The notes beneath the pieces are model-generated. The model saw nothing but the letters and a program-made list of their open reading frames with translations. It had not been told where the DNA came from and made no database searches. Shown one piece after another: positions 1 through 8,830 of a DNA stretch of 64,000 nucleotides. Each line of letters starts with the position of its first letter. Position 1 is the first letter of the stretch. The DNA comes from Streptomyces coffeae (GTDB lineage: Bacteria; Actinomycetota; Actinomycetes; Streptomycetales; Streptomycetaceae), in contig NZ_JAERRF010000014.1 in NCBI RefSeq assembly GCF_016741875.1, positions 62,001-126,000 on the forward strand. Direction: 5' to 3'. Position numbers and translations under genes: made by a program.

Positions 1-1095
1 GCCGAGGCGGAGAACGGACATGGCCCAGCGGCGGACCGGATACCGGCGCAGGCGGTCGTCGGCTCCGTGGAGAGCGACGAGGTGAAGGCGGCCGCGGCCG
101 CGGCCCAACAGGACGGCAAGTCCGGCTCCCAGGCCGCCCGTGAGGTGGTGAGCCGCAGCGGCGACCGGTGGGGCGCCGTCTACAGCGCCCGTGAGTACGA
201 GGGATTCCGGCGCAACCTCGACGGTGTCTACGTGGGCACCGGGATCTCCGCCCGCCTCGGCCGCGAGGGCCGGATCGAGGTCGACCGGGTCCAGCCCGGC
301 AGCCCCGCCCGCGAGGCCGGGATCCGCGCCGGCGACCGGCTGTTGACCATCGACGGCGTGCGGGTCACCGGGCGCCCCGTCACCGATGTGGTGGCCCGGC
401 TGCGCGGCCGGGCGGACGCGCGGGCCGTGGGCACATCCGTGACTCTCGGACTGCGGCGCGACGGACACAGCCGGCAGGAGACCCTGCACCGGGCCAAGCT
501 GGCCACCGAGCCGGTGACCGTGGACCGCATCGGCGGTCCGGACGCCGGCGCCGTACGGATCAAGGTCGACTCCTTCACCCGGGGCTCGGGCGAGCGGGTC
601 CGGCGCGCGGTACGGCAGGTCCCGGCGGGCGAGGGCATCCTGCTCGACCTCCGCGGCAACTCCGGCGGGCTGGTCACCGAGGCGGTGACCGCCGCCTCCT
701 CCTTCCTCGACGGTGGTCTGGTCGCCACCTATGACGTCCGCGGTGAGCAGCGCGTTCTCGACGCCCAACCGGGCGGGGACATCGACAGCCCGCTGGTGGT
801 CCTGGTCGACGGCGGCACCATGAGCGCCGCCGAGCTGCTCACCGGCGCCCTCCAGGACCGTGGCCGCGCCGTGGTCGTCGGCTCCCGGACCTTCGGCAAG
901 GGCTCGGTGCAGATGCCCAGCGAGCTGCCGGACGGCTCGGTCGCCGAGCTCACCGTCGGTCACTACCGCACTCCGGCCGGTCGCAATGTGGACGGGGAGG
1001 GCATCTCCCCGGACCTGGCGGTCAAGGGCGACGACGGACCGGGCGCCGAGGCCCGGGCGCGCACAGTATTGAGTGGCCTCGGGGGCGGGTCCTAG
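1..1095 (+). CDS. S41-family C-terminal processing protease (5' end missing)
   Basis: The reading frame is open from the first base, so the gene begins upstream of the window and 364 codons are visible. A PDZ domain (about codons 75-155, YVGTGIS...GDRLLTIDG) is followed by the S41 peptidase domain. The Ser-Lys dyad is visible: Ser at codon 275 (GGTMSAAE) and Lys at codon 300 (TFGKGSVQ), a 25-residue spacing typical of CtpA-like enzymes. It should degrade or trim exported proteins at their C-termini. It ends 18 nt before smpB. The signal/anchor sequence lies outside the window; in Streptomyces this gene normally follows ftsE-ftsX, which cannot be verified here. Confidence 0.93.
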   Translation, partial: AEAENGHGPAADRIPAQAVVGSVESDEVKAAAAAAQQDGKSGSQAAREVVSRSGDRWGAVYSAREYEGFRRNLDGVYVGTGISARLGREGRIEVDRVQPGSPAREAGIRAGDRLLTIDGVRVTGRPVTDVVARLRGRADARAVGTSVTLGLRRDGHSRQETLHRAKLATEPVTVDRIGGPDAGAVRIKVDSFTRGSGERVRRAVRQVPAGEGILLDLRGNSGGLVTEAVTAASSFLDGGLVATYDVRGEQRVLDAQPGGDIDSPLVVLVDGGTMSAAELLTGALQDRGRAVVVGSRTFGKGSVQMPSELPDGSVAELTVGHYRTPAGRNVDGEGISPDLAVKGDDGPGAEARARTVLSGLGGGS

Positions 1096-1113
1096 TGCGA
1101 CAATGTCTTCGCT

Positions 1114-1593
1114 ATGGCTAAAGAGACGGGTCGCAAGCTGATCGCGCAGAACAAGAAGGCGCGGCACGACTACCACATCCTGGACACGTACGAGTGCGGT
1201 CTGGTGCTCACCGGGACCGAGGTGAAGTCGCTGCGCCAGGGGCGAGCCTCGCTCGCGGACGGCTTCGCCCAGCTCGACGGTGGCGAGGCATGGCTGCACA
1301 ACGTGCACATCCCCGAATACAGCCAGGGGACCTGGACCAACCACGCCGCGCGGCGCAGGCGGAAGCTGCTGCTGCACCGGGCGGAGATCGACAAGCTGAT
1401 CGGCAAGACCCAGGAGACCGGGCACACCCTCGTTCCGCTGGCCCTGTACTTCAAGGACGGCCGGGCCAAGGTCGAGGTCGCCCTCGCCAAGGGCAAGAAG
1501 GACTACGACAAGCGCCAGACCCTCCGCGAGAAGCAGGACCGCCGCGAGGCGGACCGCGCGATCTCCGCCGCCCGCCGCCGCCAGCGGGCCTGA
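1114..1593 (+). CDS. smpB: SsrA-binding protein SmpB
   Basis: A 159-residue protein of family-typical length. The SmpB core is clear: IAQNKKARHDYHILD, then CGLVLTGTEVKSLRQGRASL, a central YSQGTWTNHAARRRRKLLLH and the LVPLALYFKDGRAKVEVALAKGKKDYDKR block, ending in a basic tail (AARRRQRA) that enters the ribosomal decoding site. It binds tmRNA and delivers it to stalled ribosomes. Its partner RNA ssrA lies about 140 bp downstream on the same strand. The start is ATG with no strong Shine-Dalgarno, just after the protease stop. Confidence 0.98.
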   Translation: MAKETGRKLIAQNKKARHDYHILDTYECGLVLTGTEVKSLRQGRASLADGFAQLDGGEAWLHNVHIPEYSQGTWTNHAARRRRKLLLHRAEIDKLIGKTQETGHTLVPLALYFKDGRAKVEVALAKGKKDYDKRQTLREKQDRREADRAISAARRRQRA

Positions 1594-1671
1594 CCTGACC
1601 TGGCCGGGAGCGGCGTCGCGTACGGTGCCCCGGCGGCGGGAATGATGTGGCCGCATAGCGCGTTGTTCACC

Positions 1672-1677
1672 TATGAT
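1672..1677 (+). promoter_or_regulatory. Possible -10 box of the ssrA promoter
   Basis: TATGAT is a good match to a vegetative -10 element and sits about 54 bp before the mature 5' end of tmRNA, in the gap between smpB and ssrA. No convincing -35 box is seen at standard spacing, so this is tentative. Confidence 0.35.
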
Positions 1678-1730
1678 GGCTGCACGCACACCCCCTCCGC
1701 GGGGTGGGTGTCACCTTGAAAACACCACAT

Positions 1731-2097
1731 GGGGATGATCGGTTTCGACAGCGGCTGTCGAAGCAGGGGAAGCGAGCCGAGGAAGCGGCAATGATCTCGT
1801 AAACCATATGTCGCAACCAATAATCGCCAACACCAAGCGCGATTCCTTCGCCCTCGCTGCCTAAGTAGCGACTTGCGAAGTGTCAGCCCGGGGATGTTCC
1901 CGACCCGGATCCTGGCATCAGCTAGGGAACTAAACCGCTAAGCCCGGTCACGGGGCGTAGCGGGAAAACAAACAGTGACTGAGCCCGTCGGAGACTTGTC
2001 CGTGTGATCTCCGGGGCCGAGAAAAGCACAGCGGACTGCGCTCGGAGAAGCCCTGTTTCCGCACCGGTGGACGCGGGTTCGATTCCCGCCATCTCCA
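1731..2097 (+). ncRNA. ssrA: Transfer-messenger RNA (tmRNA)
   Basis: The 5' end GGGGATGATCGGTTTCGACAG is the conserved tmRNA start. It pairs with the 3' acceptor strand CATCTCC, which follows a T-arm with GGTTCGATTCC. The resume codon GCC at 1826 opens a tag frame encoding ANTKRDSFALAA and ending in TAA at 1862-1864; the LAA end is the usual protease recognition signal. After the discriminator A the genome reads CTC rather than CCA, so CCA must be added after transcription. It works with SmpB just upstream to release stalled ribosomes and mark the products for degradation. Confidence 0.97.
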
Positions 2098-2109
2098 CTC
2101 ATCCCATGT

Positions 2110-2147
2110 ACGACGAGGGCCCCGCCGAAAGGCGGGGCCCTCGTCGT
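2110..2147 (+). terminator. Intrinsic terminator between ssrA and the convergent gene
   Basis: A perfect 17-bp stem with a GAAA loop (left arm 2110-2126, right arm 2131-2147), rich in GC and 12 nt after tmRNA. It lies between convergent transcription units and is symmetrical, so it can serve the minus-strand gene that ends at 2153 as well. Confidence 0.9.
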
Positions 2148-2152
2148 TCTGA

Positions 2153-3055
2153 TCAGCCCCGCCACCCCGCCCGCAGGGCGCGTTCTCCGGTGCTCGGCGC
2201 GGCCAGCGCCAGTCTGCGGTGGGTGCGGCGGAGCATCATGCGGGCCATGGCCGGGTGTATGTGCCTGACCACGCCGAAGTAGAGGCGCCCGCGCGTGTTG
2301 TGCGTCCGTACGACCGTGCTGAGCGTGACATGGCCGGACTCGACGAGGATGGACGCCCGGAAATCCAGATGTCCGGCGTCCTCGCCCAGCAGCACCTCGC
2401 CGTCCGCGCGGCCCTTGACGGGGAAGGAGGCGCCCCGCAGCACACCCCGCCATGCCTCCGGGTCCCGCGGCATCCCCGGGTGGAGCTCCATCCGCCAGGC
2501 GTCGGAGAAGTCGGTCCGCTCGAAGGCCGCGCGGGCCAGCCGGGCACCGGCCGGGACCGGTGCCGCGACGGGCTGGTCCCACAGCAGCCGGTGGAGCAGC
2601 CGGACATACGGCGACCAGAGGAGGGGAGCCCGGTGCGTCCCGGCCGCCACCCGCTCGATGTTGTCGAAGATCTCCTCGACCACGATGTCGTGCGCCCACC
2701 GGATGGCCAGCGCCCACACCAGTCGCTGCGCGCTGCGCTGCCGCTGTTCCAGTACATGGCGGACCCGGCACCGGCCGGGATCCAGCGGCTCCACGGTCAG
2801 TTCATGGAAGCCGCCCTCGTCCGACGGGAAGTCGAACCGGATCCGTCGGCCCGGCTCGTAGGCCGTGACCGTGTAGCGGACGAAGCCGTGGCCGCCCTCG
2901 GCGCCGACGCCGAGCGGGCGGTCGAAGCGCATCGGCGGCCAAGCCGGGGTCGGCCAGATCGGATCGTGCTCGGAGGAGAGTCGGTCGAGCAGGGCTCCGA
3001 CCGCTTCCGCTGAAGCATCGATGGTGCGTTCGTGGATGTTGCGGACCGTACGCAT
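2153..3055 (-). CDS. SRPBCC/DUF2867-like protein of unknown function
   Basis: A 300-residue protein. The N-terminal half (VRNIHERTIDASAEAV... through RIRFDFP, FHELTVEPL and RCRVRHVLE) reads like a START/SRPBCC polyketide-cyclase fold; the C-terminal half (ARAAFERTDFSDAWRMELHPGMP ... DFRASILVE ... THNTRGRLYFGVVRHIHP) resembles the DUF2867 pattern of actinobacterial proteins. No catalytic residue can be assigned. The ATG at 3055 was chosen because an upstream extension would run into the divergent TetR gene. It is transcribed away from that regulator across only 51 bp containing palindromes, so it is the likely regulated target. Confidence 0.75.
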   Translation of the reverse strand: MRTVRNIHERTIDASAEAVGALLDRLSSEHDPIWPTPAWPPMRFDRPLGVGAEGGHGFVRYTVTAYEPGRRIRFDFPSDEGGFHELTVEPLDPGRCRVRHVLEQRQRSAQRLVWALAIRWAHDIVVEEIFDNIERVAAGTHRAPLLWSPYVRLLHRLLWDQPVAAPVPAGARLARAAFERTDFSDAWRMELHPGMPRDPEAWRGVLRGASFPVKGRADGEVLLGEDAGHLDFRASILVESGHVTLSTVVRTHNTRGRLYFGVVRHIHPAMARMMLRRTHRRLALAAPSTGERALRAGWRG

Positions 3056-3071
3056 GGGTACCGTGCACCTC

Positions 3072-3087
3072 CATACGCTGCCGTATG
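3072..3087. promoter_or_regulatory. Palindrome 1 in the TetR/SRPBCC intergenic region
   Basis: CATACG-ctgc-CGTATG is an exact 6-bp inverted repeat in the 51-bp divergent spacer. It shares the CGTATG half-site with the second palindrome at 3093-3110, as expected for an autoregulating TetR repressor. Confidence 0.5.
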
Positions 3088-3092
3088 TTTTG

Positions 3093-3110
3093 CCGTACGG
3101 TACCGTATGG
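3093..3110. promoter_or_regulatory. Palindrome 2, probable TetR operator
   Basis: CCGTACGGTACCGTATGG is an 18-bp near-palindrome with one mismatched pair. Its core ACGGTACCGT (3097-3106) is a perfect palindrome. It overlaps the first possible ATG of the TetR gene, so repressor binding would block transcription directly at the start. Confidence 0.55.
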
Positions 3111-3712
3111 TCATGGTGGAGCGGCGAGCGAGGGCCCCCCGAAGCGGCGGCGCGAAGCGGCGATTGAGCGCGGGGGACTGGGCGGACGCGGCGCTCACCG
3201 CGATCGGCGAAGGCGGGCTCGCGGCCGTCGCCGTCGAACCGCTGGCCGCCCGGCTGGGAGCCACCAAAGGCAGCTTCTACTGGCACTTCCCCCATCGGGA
3301 GGCGCTGATCGAGGCCGCGCTCGCCCGCTGGGAGGAGACCTCCACCGAGGCGATCATCGCCAGGCTGGCGAGCGAACCGGATCCCGAGCGACGGCTGCGC
3401 AGGCTGTTCGCGGAGGCGACCGAGGCCGTCGCGAAGGACCCGCTCGAGGTCTCCCTGCTGGCCACCGCCGCCCATCCGCAGGTCGCCGCGGTGCTGGGGC
3501 GGGTGAGCGAGCGCAGGATCGGCTATCTGGCGCAGCTCTTCACCGAACTGGGCTTTCCGCCGGACGACGCGCGCCGCCGGGGCCTGCTGGCCTACGCCGG
3601 TTTCCTCGGGCATACCCAGCTGATCCACGCGGTGCCCCAGGCGCTTCCGGTCGACGAGGACTGGACCCGTCATCTGGAGTCGGTCATCGCCACGCTGCTG
3701 CGCCGGGACTGA
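3107..3712 (+). CDS. TetR/AcrR-family transcriptional regulator
   Basis: A 201-residue protein. The N-terminal helix-turn-helix is classical TetR: LSAGDWADAALTAIGEGGLAAVAVEPLAARLGATKGSFYWHFPHREALIEAAL. The C-terminal ligand domain is unremarkable. Two in-frame ATG codons (3107, 3113) compete; neither has a Shine-Dalgarno, so the transcript may be leaderless. It is divergent from the SRPBCC-like gene with two palindromes between them, so it probably represses both itself and that gene. The ligand is unknown. Confidence 0.92.
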   Translation: MVMVERRARAPRSGGAKRRLSAGDWADAALTAIGEGGLAAVAVEPLAARLGATKGSFYWHFPHREALIEAALARWEETSTEAIIARLASEPDPERRLRRLFAEATEAVAKDPLEVSLLATAAHPQVAAVLGRVSERRIGYLAQLFTELGFPPDDARRRGLLAYAGFLGHTQLIHAVPQALPVDEDWTRHLESVIATLLRRD

Positions 3713-3792
3713 CCCGCGGCGCTGTGCGGCGTACTGTCGCCACGGTCCGCGGTGCGGGATCCTCCCATGGCATGAGGAGACCCGAGAGTCGT

Positions 3793-5355
3793 GTGAACCG
3801 CCGTACGCGCGCCTGGATCTGGTCCATTGTCATCGGGCTGGCCTGCACGCTCAGTTGGAGCTCCCCGGCCGGTGCGGACACCTCCCGCCCCGGACTCGGT
3901 GGGGCCATCGACACCATCCTCGACGACCCGTTGCTGAAGGGCGGCGCCGCCGGGGTGGTGGTCGCCGACGCCAAGAGCGGTGCCGTGCTCTACCGGCACC
4001 GGCCCGACGACCGGCTGATACCCGCCTCCAACACCAAGCTGCTCACCTCCGCCGCCGCCATGGGGGTGCTCGGCCGCGAACACCGCTTCCGCACCGATGT
4101 GCTGACCGACGGCACCCGCCACGGCCGGGTACTCCGCGGCGATCTCTATCTGCGCGGCAGCGGCGATCCGACGCTGCTCGCCGCCGACTACGAGCGGCTG
4201 GCCAGGTCGGTCGCGGACGCCGGGATCCGCCGGGTGACCGGGCGGCTGATCGCCGACGACACCCGGTTCGACGCCCAGCGGGTCGGCCGCTCCTGGGCCG
4301 CCGACGACGAGTCGTCGTACTACGCGGCCCAGATCTCGGCCTTGAGCGTGGCGCCGGACACCGACTACGACGCGGGCAGCGTCATCGTCGAGACCTCCCC
4401 GGGCGCCCGGCCCGGCGCCCGGCCGACGGTCACGCTCACCCCGAAGACCTCGTACGTACGCGTCGTGAACCGCGCCACCACCGGTGCCGCGGGCAGTGGC
4501 AGCACCCTCACCGTCGAGCGGGGCCACGGCTCCAACACCATCACCCTCAGCGGCAGCGTCCCCGCCGGGGCGGCGCCCGCCAAGGAGTGGGTCAGCGTCT
4601 GGGAGCCCACCGGCTATGCCGCCGCCGTCTTCGCCGACGCGCTGGAACGGCACGGCGTGCGTGTCGCCGGGGACACCCGGCTGGGCCGGGCCACCCCGGA
4701 CGGCGCCCGGCCGCTCGCCACCCACCGCTCCATGCCGTTGAAGCGACTGCTGATCCCGTTCATGAAGCTGTCCAACAACATCCACGCCGAGGTGCTCACC
4801 AAGGCCATCGGCGACAAGACGGCGGGGCGCGGCACCTGGACCGCCGGTCTGGCCGGCGTCTCCGACTGGCTGAAGAAGCAGGGCGTGGACGTCGGCACAC
4901 TGCGTCAGGTGGACGGTTCGGGGCTGTCCCGGATGGACAACGTGGCGGCCGGGCACTTCAGCGAACTGCTGCTCGCGGTACGGCACCAGTCCTGGTACGC
5001 CGACTGGTACGCCTCGCTGCCGGTGGCCTGCGACCCCGACCGCCTCGTGGGCGGCACCCTGCGCTCACGGATGTGCGGCACCCCGGCCGCGGGCAACGCG
5101 CGCGGCAAGACCGGCACCCTGACCGGTGCCTCCGCGCTCTCCGGATACGTCACCGACGCGGACGGCAGGGAACTGGTCTACAGCGTGGTGCTCAACAACT
5201 TCCTCGCGCCGTCGGTGAAGAGCCTGGAGGACGCGATCGTGGTCACGCTGGCGAAGTCCGGCAAGGACGGCGCGTCGGCGACCCGCCCCCGCGCCGTCCG
5301 ATCGGGCGTGCCCCAGAGCCTGGAATGCGCCTGGGTCAAGCCGCGCCCCTGCTGA
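3793..5355 (+). CDS. dacB: D-alanyl-D-alanine carboxypeptidase/endopeptidase (PBP4 type, S13)
   Basis: A 520-residue exported enzyme that trims peptidoglycan stem peptides. An N-terminal signal segment (RRTRAWIWSIVIGLACTLSWSSPAGA) is followed by the S13 penicillin-binding domain with all three motifs: SxxK at 79-82 (ASNTKLL), SxN at 327 (KLSNNIHAE) and KTG at 439 (RGKTGTLTG). The large insert between SxxK and SxN is characteristic of the family. GTG at 3793 is preferred because AGGAGA lies 12 nt upstream; an in-frame ATG at 3772 (527 residues) has no ribosome-binding site. It appears monocistronic, followed by a repeat-rich gap. Confidence 0.94.
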   Translation: MNRRTRAWIWSIVIGLACTLSWSSPAGADTSRPGLGGAIDTILDDPLLKGGAAGVVVADAKSGAVLYRHRPDDRLIPASNTKLLTSAAAMGVLGREHRFRTDVLTDGTRHGRVLRGDLYLRGSGDPTLLAADYERLARSVADAGIRRVTGRLIADDTRFDAQRVGRSWAADDESSYYAAQISALSVAPDTDYDAGSVIVETSPGARPGARPTVTLTPKTSYVRVVNRATTGAAGSGSTLTVERGHGSNTITLSGSVPAGAAPAKEWVSVWEPTGYAAAVFADALERHGVRVAGDTRLGRATPDGARPLATHRSMPLKRLLIPFMKLSNNIHAEVLTKAIGDKTAGRGTWTAGLAGVSDWLKKQGVDVGTLRQVDGSGLSRMDNVAAGHFSELLLAVRHQSWYADWYASLPVACDPDRLVGGTLRSRMCGTPAAGNARGKTGTLTGASALSGYVTDADGRELVYSVVLNNFLAPSVKSLEDAIVVTLAKSGKDGASATRPRAVRSGVPQSLECAWVKPRPC

Positions 5356-5669
5356 GGCGCGCTCGGCGCGCCGAGTACCGGGACGCCGCCGGGCGTCGCT
5401 GCCGCCGCCCGGCGGCGCCTCGCTGAAGTCCGGTGCGGTTCGGGTGCGCCCCGAAGGGGCGCGGGGCTGTGCCGATGTGCGGCTCCGCCGCGGCTGTGTC
5501 GATGTGCGGCTCCGCCGCGTGGGCGACCAGCCACGACGCAGCCGCGGACGAATGACGGCACCTCGCGGCACTTCCCGCGGAGCGCTGAGCCGGGCCGAGC
5601 CGGGCGGCCGCGGTCCCGCAGGTGCCGCGTCCGGGGCCGGGGCCCCGGACGCGGGCTGCGCCCGCTTCC
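5356..5669. repeat. Repeat-bearing intergenic region, REP-like
   Basis: No gene is seen. A hairpin GCGCCCC-gaa-GGGGCGC (5446-5462) precedes two tandem 27-bp copies (5465-5491 and 5492-5518, one mismatch) containing GATGTGCGGCTCCGCCGC, then the phrase CGACCAGCCACGACGCA. This architecture (CCGAAGGGGCGCGGGG followed by GCGACCAGCCACGACG) is familiar to me as a dispersed Streptomyces intergenic repeat. It probably also terminates dacB. Confidence 0.6.
5625..5654 (-). terminator. Terminator of the GH3 gene
   Basis: Perfect 14-bp inverted repeat (CCGCGTCCGGGGCC at 5625-5638, complement at 5641-5654) with a tight loop, starting 15 nt beyond the GH3 stop codon. There is no T-tract, as is usual in Streptomyces. 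Confidence 0.7.
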
Positions 5670-8642
5670 TCAGCGGAGCGAGAACGTGCTGAGGCGCAGC
5701 CCCTTGCCGAGGATCAGGTGGACATCGCGGCGGCCCGCGGCGGCGGTCAGGCGGGCGGTCACCGTGCGGTAGGTGTAGCGGGAGCCCGTGCTCGGGACGC
5801 GGGCCGTGGCGGCGAGCGGGCCGGTCGGGGAGCCGAGGCGGACCTCCACCGTGGACGCGCCCGGGGTCTCCTTCGCCGCCCGTACGGTGAAGACCGACGC
5901 GCCGCCGCCCAGGTCCGCGTCGCGGAAGACGAGGCGGCCGCCGTGCGGGCCCGAGGCGACCGCGTCACCGCGCACCTTGGCGGCGTCGACCAGCCGGGTG
6001 CCCGTGTAGTCGTCGAAGTCCGCCGCCCGGGTGCGCCGTGACAGATCGCGGGCCGGGATCGTCTCGCCCCGTACCGTCCACGTCGTGCGGGTGCGGATAT
6101 CGGCCGAGGAGGCGCCCACCATCAGGTCGTGGACACCGCTCTCCACGACCCACCGGCCCCGGGTGACATCCCAGTGCGCCAGATCGGCGGTGCGCAGCGG
6201 CAGCCGGACCGTCTTCGTCCCGCCGGGCTCCAGCGACACCCGCCGGAACGCCCGCAGCCGCAGCCGCGGCTGCTTGTCCCGGGAGACCCGCTGGTGGGTG
6301 TAGAGCTGGACGACCTCGTCGCCCGCCCGGGACCCGGTGTTGGTGACCGGGACCTCGACCCCGCCCGGGACCCGCTTCACCTGGCCGTAGCGGAAGTCGG
6401 TGTACGACAGGCCGTGGCCGAAGGGGTAGAGCGGACGGCCGCGGAAGTACTGGTAGGTGCGGTCGGAGCGGATGATGTCGTAGTCGAGGATGCCCGGCAG
6501 GTCCCGCTGCGAGCGGTACCAGGTCTGGGTGAGCCGACCGGCCGGGTTCACCCCGCCGAAGAGGACGTCGGCGAGGCCATGGCCGGTCTCCTGGCCCGCG
6601 TGGGTGGTCCACAGCAGCGCCGGGGCGTGCGCCTTCTCCCAGTTGAGGGTGGTGGGGTAGCTGTTCTCGACCACCACGACGGTGCGCGGGTTGGCCCGCT
6701 TGACCGCCCTGACCATCCTCTCCTGCTGCCGGGCGAGCCCCATGTCGGTGCGGTCGTGGTCCTCCTTGCCGTTGATGAGCGGCATCGAACCGACGACCAC
6801 GACCGCGGCGTCCGCGCCGCGCGCCGCCTCGGCCGCCTCCCGCGCCCCGTCGCGCCGGACCTCCCGCGTGTAGCGGGTGGCGTTCTCGGCGGTGACGAGG
6901 GCGAGGGTGCCGTCCTCGCGCGCCGCGAGGTACTTCTTGTCGCCGAACCAGCTCTCCTGTGCGTCATAGCCCGCGTAGCGCAGCAGATACCTGCCGTCGG
7001 GCTGCCGCTCCAGCCGGAACTGCTGCTGGACGAACCAGCCGTTGGGCTCGGTCTGGTCGTTGACGAAGGTGCCGCCTTCGTGCAGTCCGACGTACCGGTC
7101 GTTGGCCACGGCCCGCAGGGCCACCACCCCGCCGCCCCAGTCGAAGACGTCGAACTGCTCGGCCGCCCCGGACGGGGTGGCACTCTCCTTGAGCGGGGCC
7201 CCGGCGGCGCCGCCGCCCGCGGTGATGTAGCGGCCGTTCGCCGCGTTCCGCAGCGCGATGCGGTCCACGCCCTCGCGGCTGGTGACGGTGCCGGAACCGG
7301 ACTTCGCCAGCCGCTCGGCGATGCCCTTCTTCGGTGTGACCTTGTAGGGCGGGGTGCCGGAGTACCAGTCGGTGTAGAGGGTGTCGGCCAGCGGACCGAC
7401 GACCGCGACCCGCCGGGTCCGCGCCGGATCCAGCGGCAGGGTCCTGTTGTGGTTCTTCAGCAGCACCATCGCCTTGGCCGCCGTCTCCCGCGCCAGCGCG
7501 CGGTGGGCCGGGCTGTTGATGACCGACGGGCCGATGTCGCCGTAGGGACCGCCGCCGGGGTCGAACTCGCCCAGCCGGATACGGAGGGAGAGGACGTGGC
7601 GGACGGCGCGGTCCACCTCCGCGACGGTGATCAGCCCCTGGTCCAGCGCGCTGCGGAGCGCGGCCCGGGTGGGGCCGGGGTCGGTGTTGTCGTTGGTGAA
7701 GCTGTCGATGCCCGCCTTCAGGGCGGCGGCATCCGCCTCGGCGGGGGTGGCGTAGTAGTTCTGCACCCCGGGCAGCAGATTGCCCGGCGCCTGGGCGTCG
7801 GTGACATGGAACAGATCGCGTTGGGTCCAGCGGCGCACGGTGTGGTTCAGATCCGGATTGACCGTGTTGGGGCGGCCGTTGACCAGGTTGTACGCCGACA
7901 TCACTCCGGTCGCGGCATCGGCGGCGATCGCGGGCCGGAACGCCTCCTCGTCGTACTCGTGCTTGACGCGGGGGCGGAGGTCGGAGGAGGTGGTGGTGCG
8001 GTTCACCTCGTTGTTGTTGGCGAGGTAGTGCTTGAGAGTGGGCGCGGTCTTGAGGTGGCCGGGGTCGTCGCCCTCCAGCCCCTTGCCGTACGCGGTGGAG
8101 ATGGCGCCGGTCAGGAACGGGTCCTCGGAGTAGCCCTCCTCATTGCGGCCCCAGCGTGGATCGCGCAGCAGATTGACCACCGGTGCCCAGACATTGAGTC
8201 CCCAGCCCGGCGGACGCTCCCGCTGGAAGCCGCGGGTCTCGTCGCCCACGGCAGAGCCGACCCGCCGCATCAGCGCGGGGTCCCAGGCCGAGGCGAGCCC
8301 GATGGCCTGCGGGAAGACGGTGGCCTCGCCCAGCCAGGCCACCCCGTGCAGGGCCTCGGTGCCGGTCTTGAACGACCGGATGCCGAGGCGGGGGATGGCG
8401 GGCTGGTACTGGTGCAGCAGGGAGATCTTCTCGTCCAGGGTGAGCCGGTCCAGCAGATCGTCCACGCGCTCGCGCAGCGGCAGCCGCGGATCGCGGAACG
8501 GAAGGCCGGTCTGCGCCCCGGCCGGGGTCGGGCCTGCGGGTGGTAAGCCGGTCAACAGGGCGGCGGCCAGGGCGGATGCGGCGAGTGCGCGGAGGGCCGC
8601 GCGGCGGCGGTGTGGCCGGGCGGCGGTGCCTGTCACGAACAC
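5670..8642 (-). CDS. Secreted multidomain GH3 beta-glycosidase
   Basis: A 990-residue protein starting at GTG 8642 with GAGGGG 6 nt upstream. A long signal peptide (RPHRRRAALRALAASALAAALLTG...AGAQ) leads into a GH3 N-domain with nucleophile region FHVTDAQAPG (Asp 282). The GH3 C-domain is interrupted at about residues 450-600 by a module rich in NGRYITAGG and NDRYVGLHE motifs, resembling a beta-trefoil/fascin-like sugar-binding insert, and resumes with VVVVGSMPLINGKEDHDR and PLYPFGHGLSY. A fibronectin-III-like domain and a C-terminal CBM6-like module (RAADFDDYTGTRLVDA...) follow. It hydrolyses beta-linked plant oligosaccharides outside the cell; the exact sugar (glucose or xylose) cannot be read from the sequence. 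It appears monocistronic. Confidence 0.93.
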   Translation of the reverse strand: MFVTGTAARPHRRRAALRALAASALAAALLTGLPPAGPTPAGAQTGLPFRDPRLPLRERVDDLLDRLTLDEKISLLHQYQPAIPRLGIRSFKTGTEALHGVAWLGEATVFPQAIGLASAWDPALMRRVGSAVGDETRGFQRERPPGWGLNVWAPVVNLLRDPRWGRNEEGYSEDPFLTGAISTAYGKGLEGDDPGHLKTAPTLKHYLANNNEVNRTTTSSDLRPRVKHEYDEEAFRPAIAADAATGVMSAYNLVNGRPNTVNPDLNHTVRRWTQRDLFHVTDAQAPGNLLPGVQNYYATPAEADAAALKAGIDSFTNDNTDPGPTRAALRSALDQGLITVAEVDRAVRHVLSLRIRLGEFDPGGGPYGDIGPSVINSPAHRALARETAAKAMVLLKNHNRTLPLDPARTRRVAVVGPLADTLYTDWYSGTPPYKVTPKKGIAERLAKSGSGTVTSREGVDRIALRNAANGRYITAGGGAAGAPLKESATPSGAAEQFDVFDWGGGVVALRAVANDRYVGLHEGGTFVNDQTEPNGWFVQQQFRLERQPDGRYLLRYAGYDAQESWFGDKKYLAAREDGTLALVTAENATRYTREVRRDGAREAAEAARGADAAVVVVGSMPLINGKEDHDRTDMGLARQQERMVRAVKRANPRTVVVVENSYPTTLNWEKAHAPALLWTTHAGQETGHGLADVLFGGVNPAGRLTQTWYRSQRDLPGILDYDIIRSDRTYQYFRGRPLYPFGHGLSYTDFRYGQVKRVPGGVEVPVTNTGSRAGDEVVQLYTHQRVSRDKQPRLRLRAFRRVSLEPGGTKTVRLPLRTADLAHWDVTRGRWVVESGVHDLMVGASSADIRTRTTWTVRGETIPARDLSRRTRAADFDDYTGTRLVDAAKVRGDAVASGPHGGRLVFRDADLGGGASVFTVRAAKETPGASTVEVRLGSPTGPLAATARVPSTGSRYTYRTVTARLTAAAGRRDVHLILGKGLRLSTFSLR

Positions 8643-8830
8643 GTACGTCCCCTCGGGTAGCGGCGGTTCGACGTCCGGGCGCGAAAACCGCACCGTAGCG
8701 CCGCCCACCACCCACCCGCGCTCCCCACACCCGCGCGTTGCCCCCATCGGCCCAGCGGTGGGGCCTCCCGGCCGGGGATGAGGGGGCGCCCCGGGCCCCG
8801 GGCGGACACCGTCGCCGGGGCAACGGCCCG

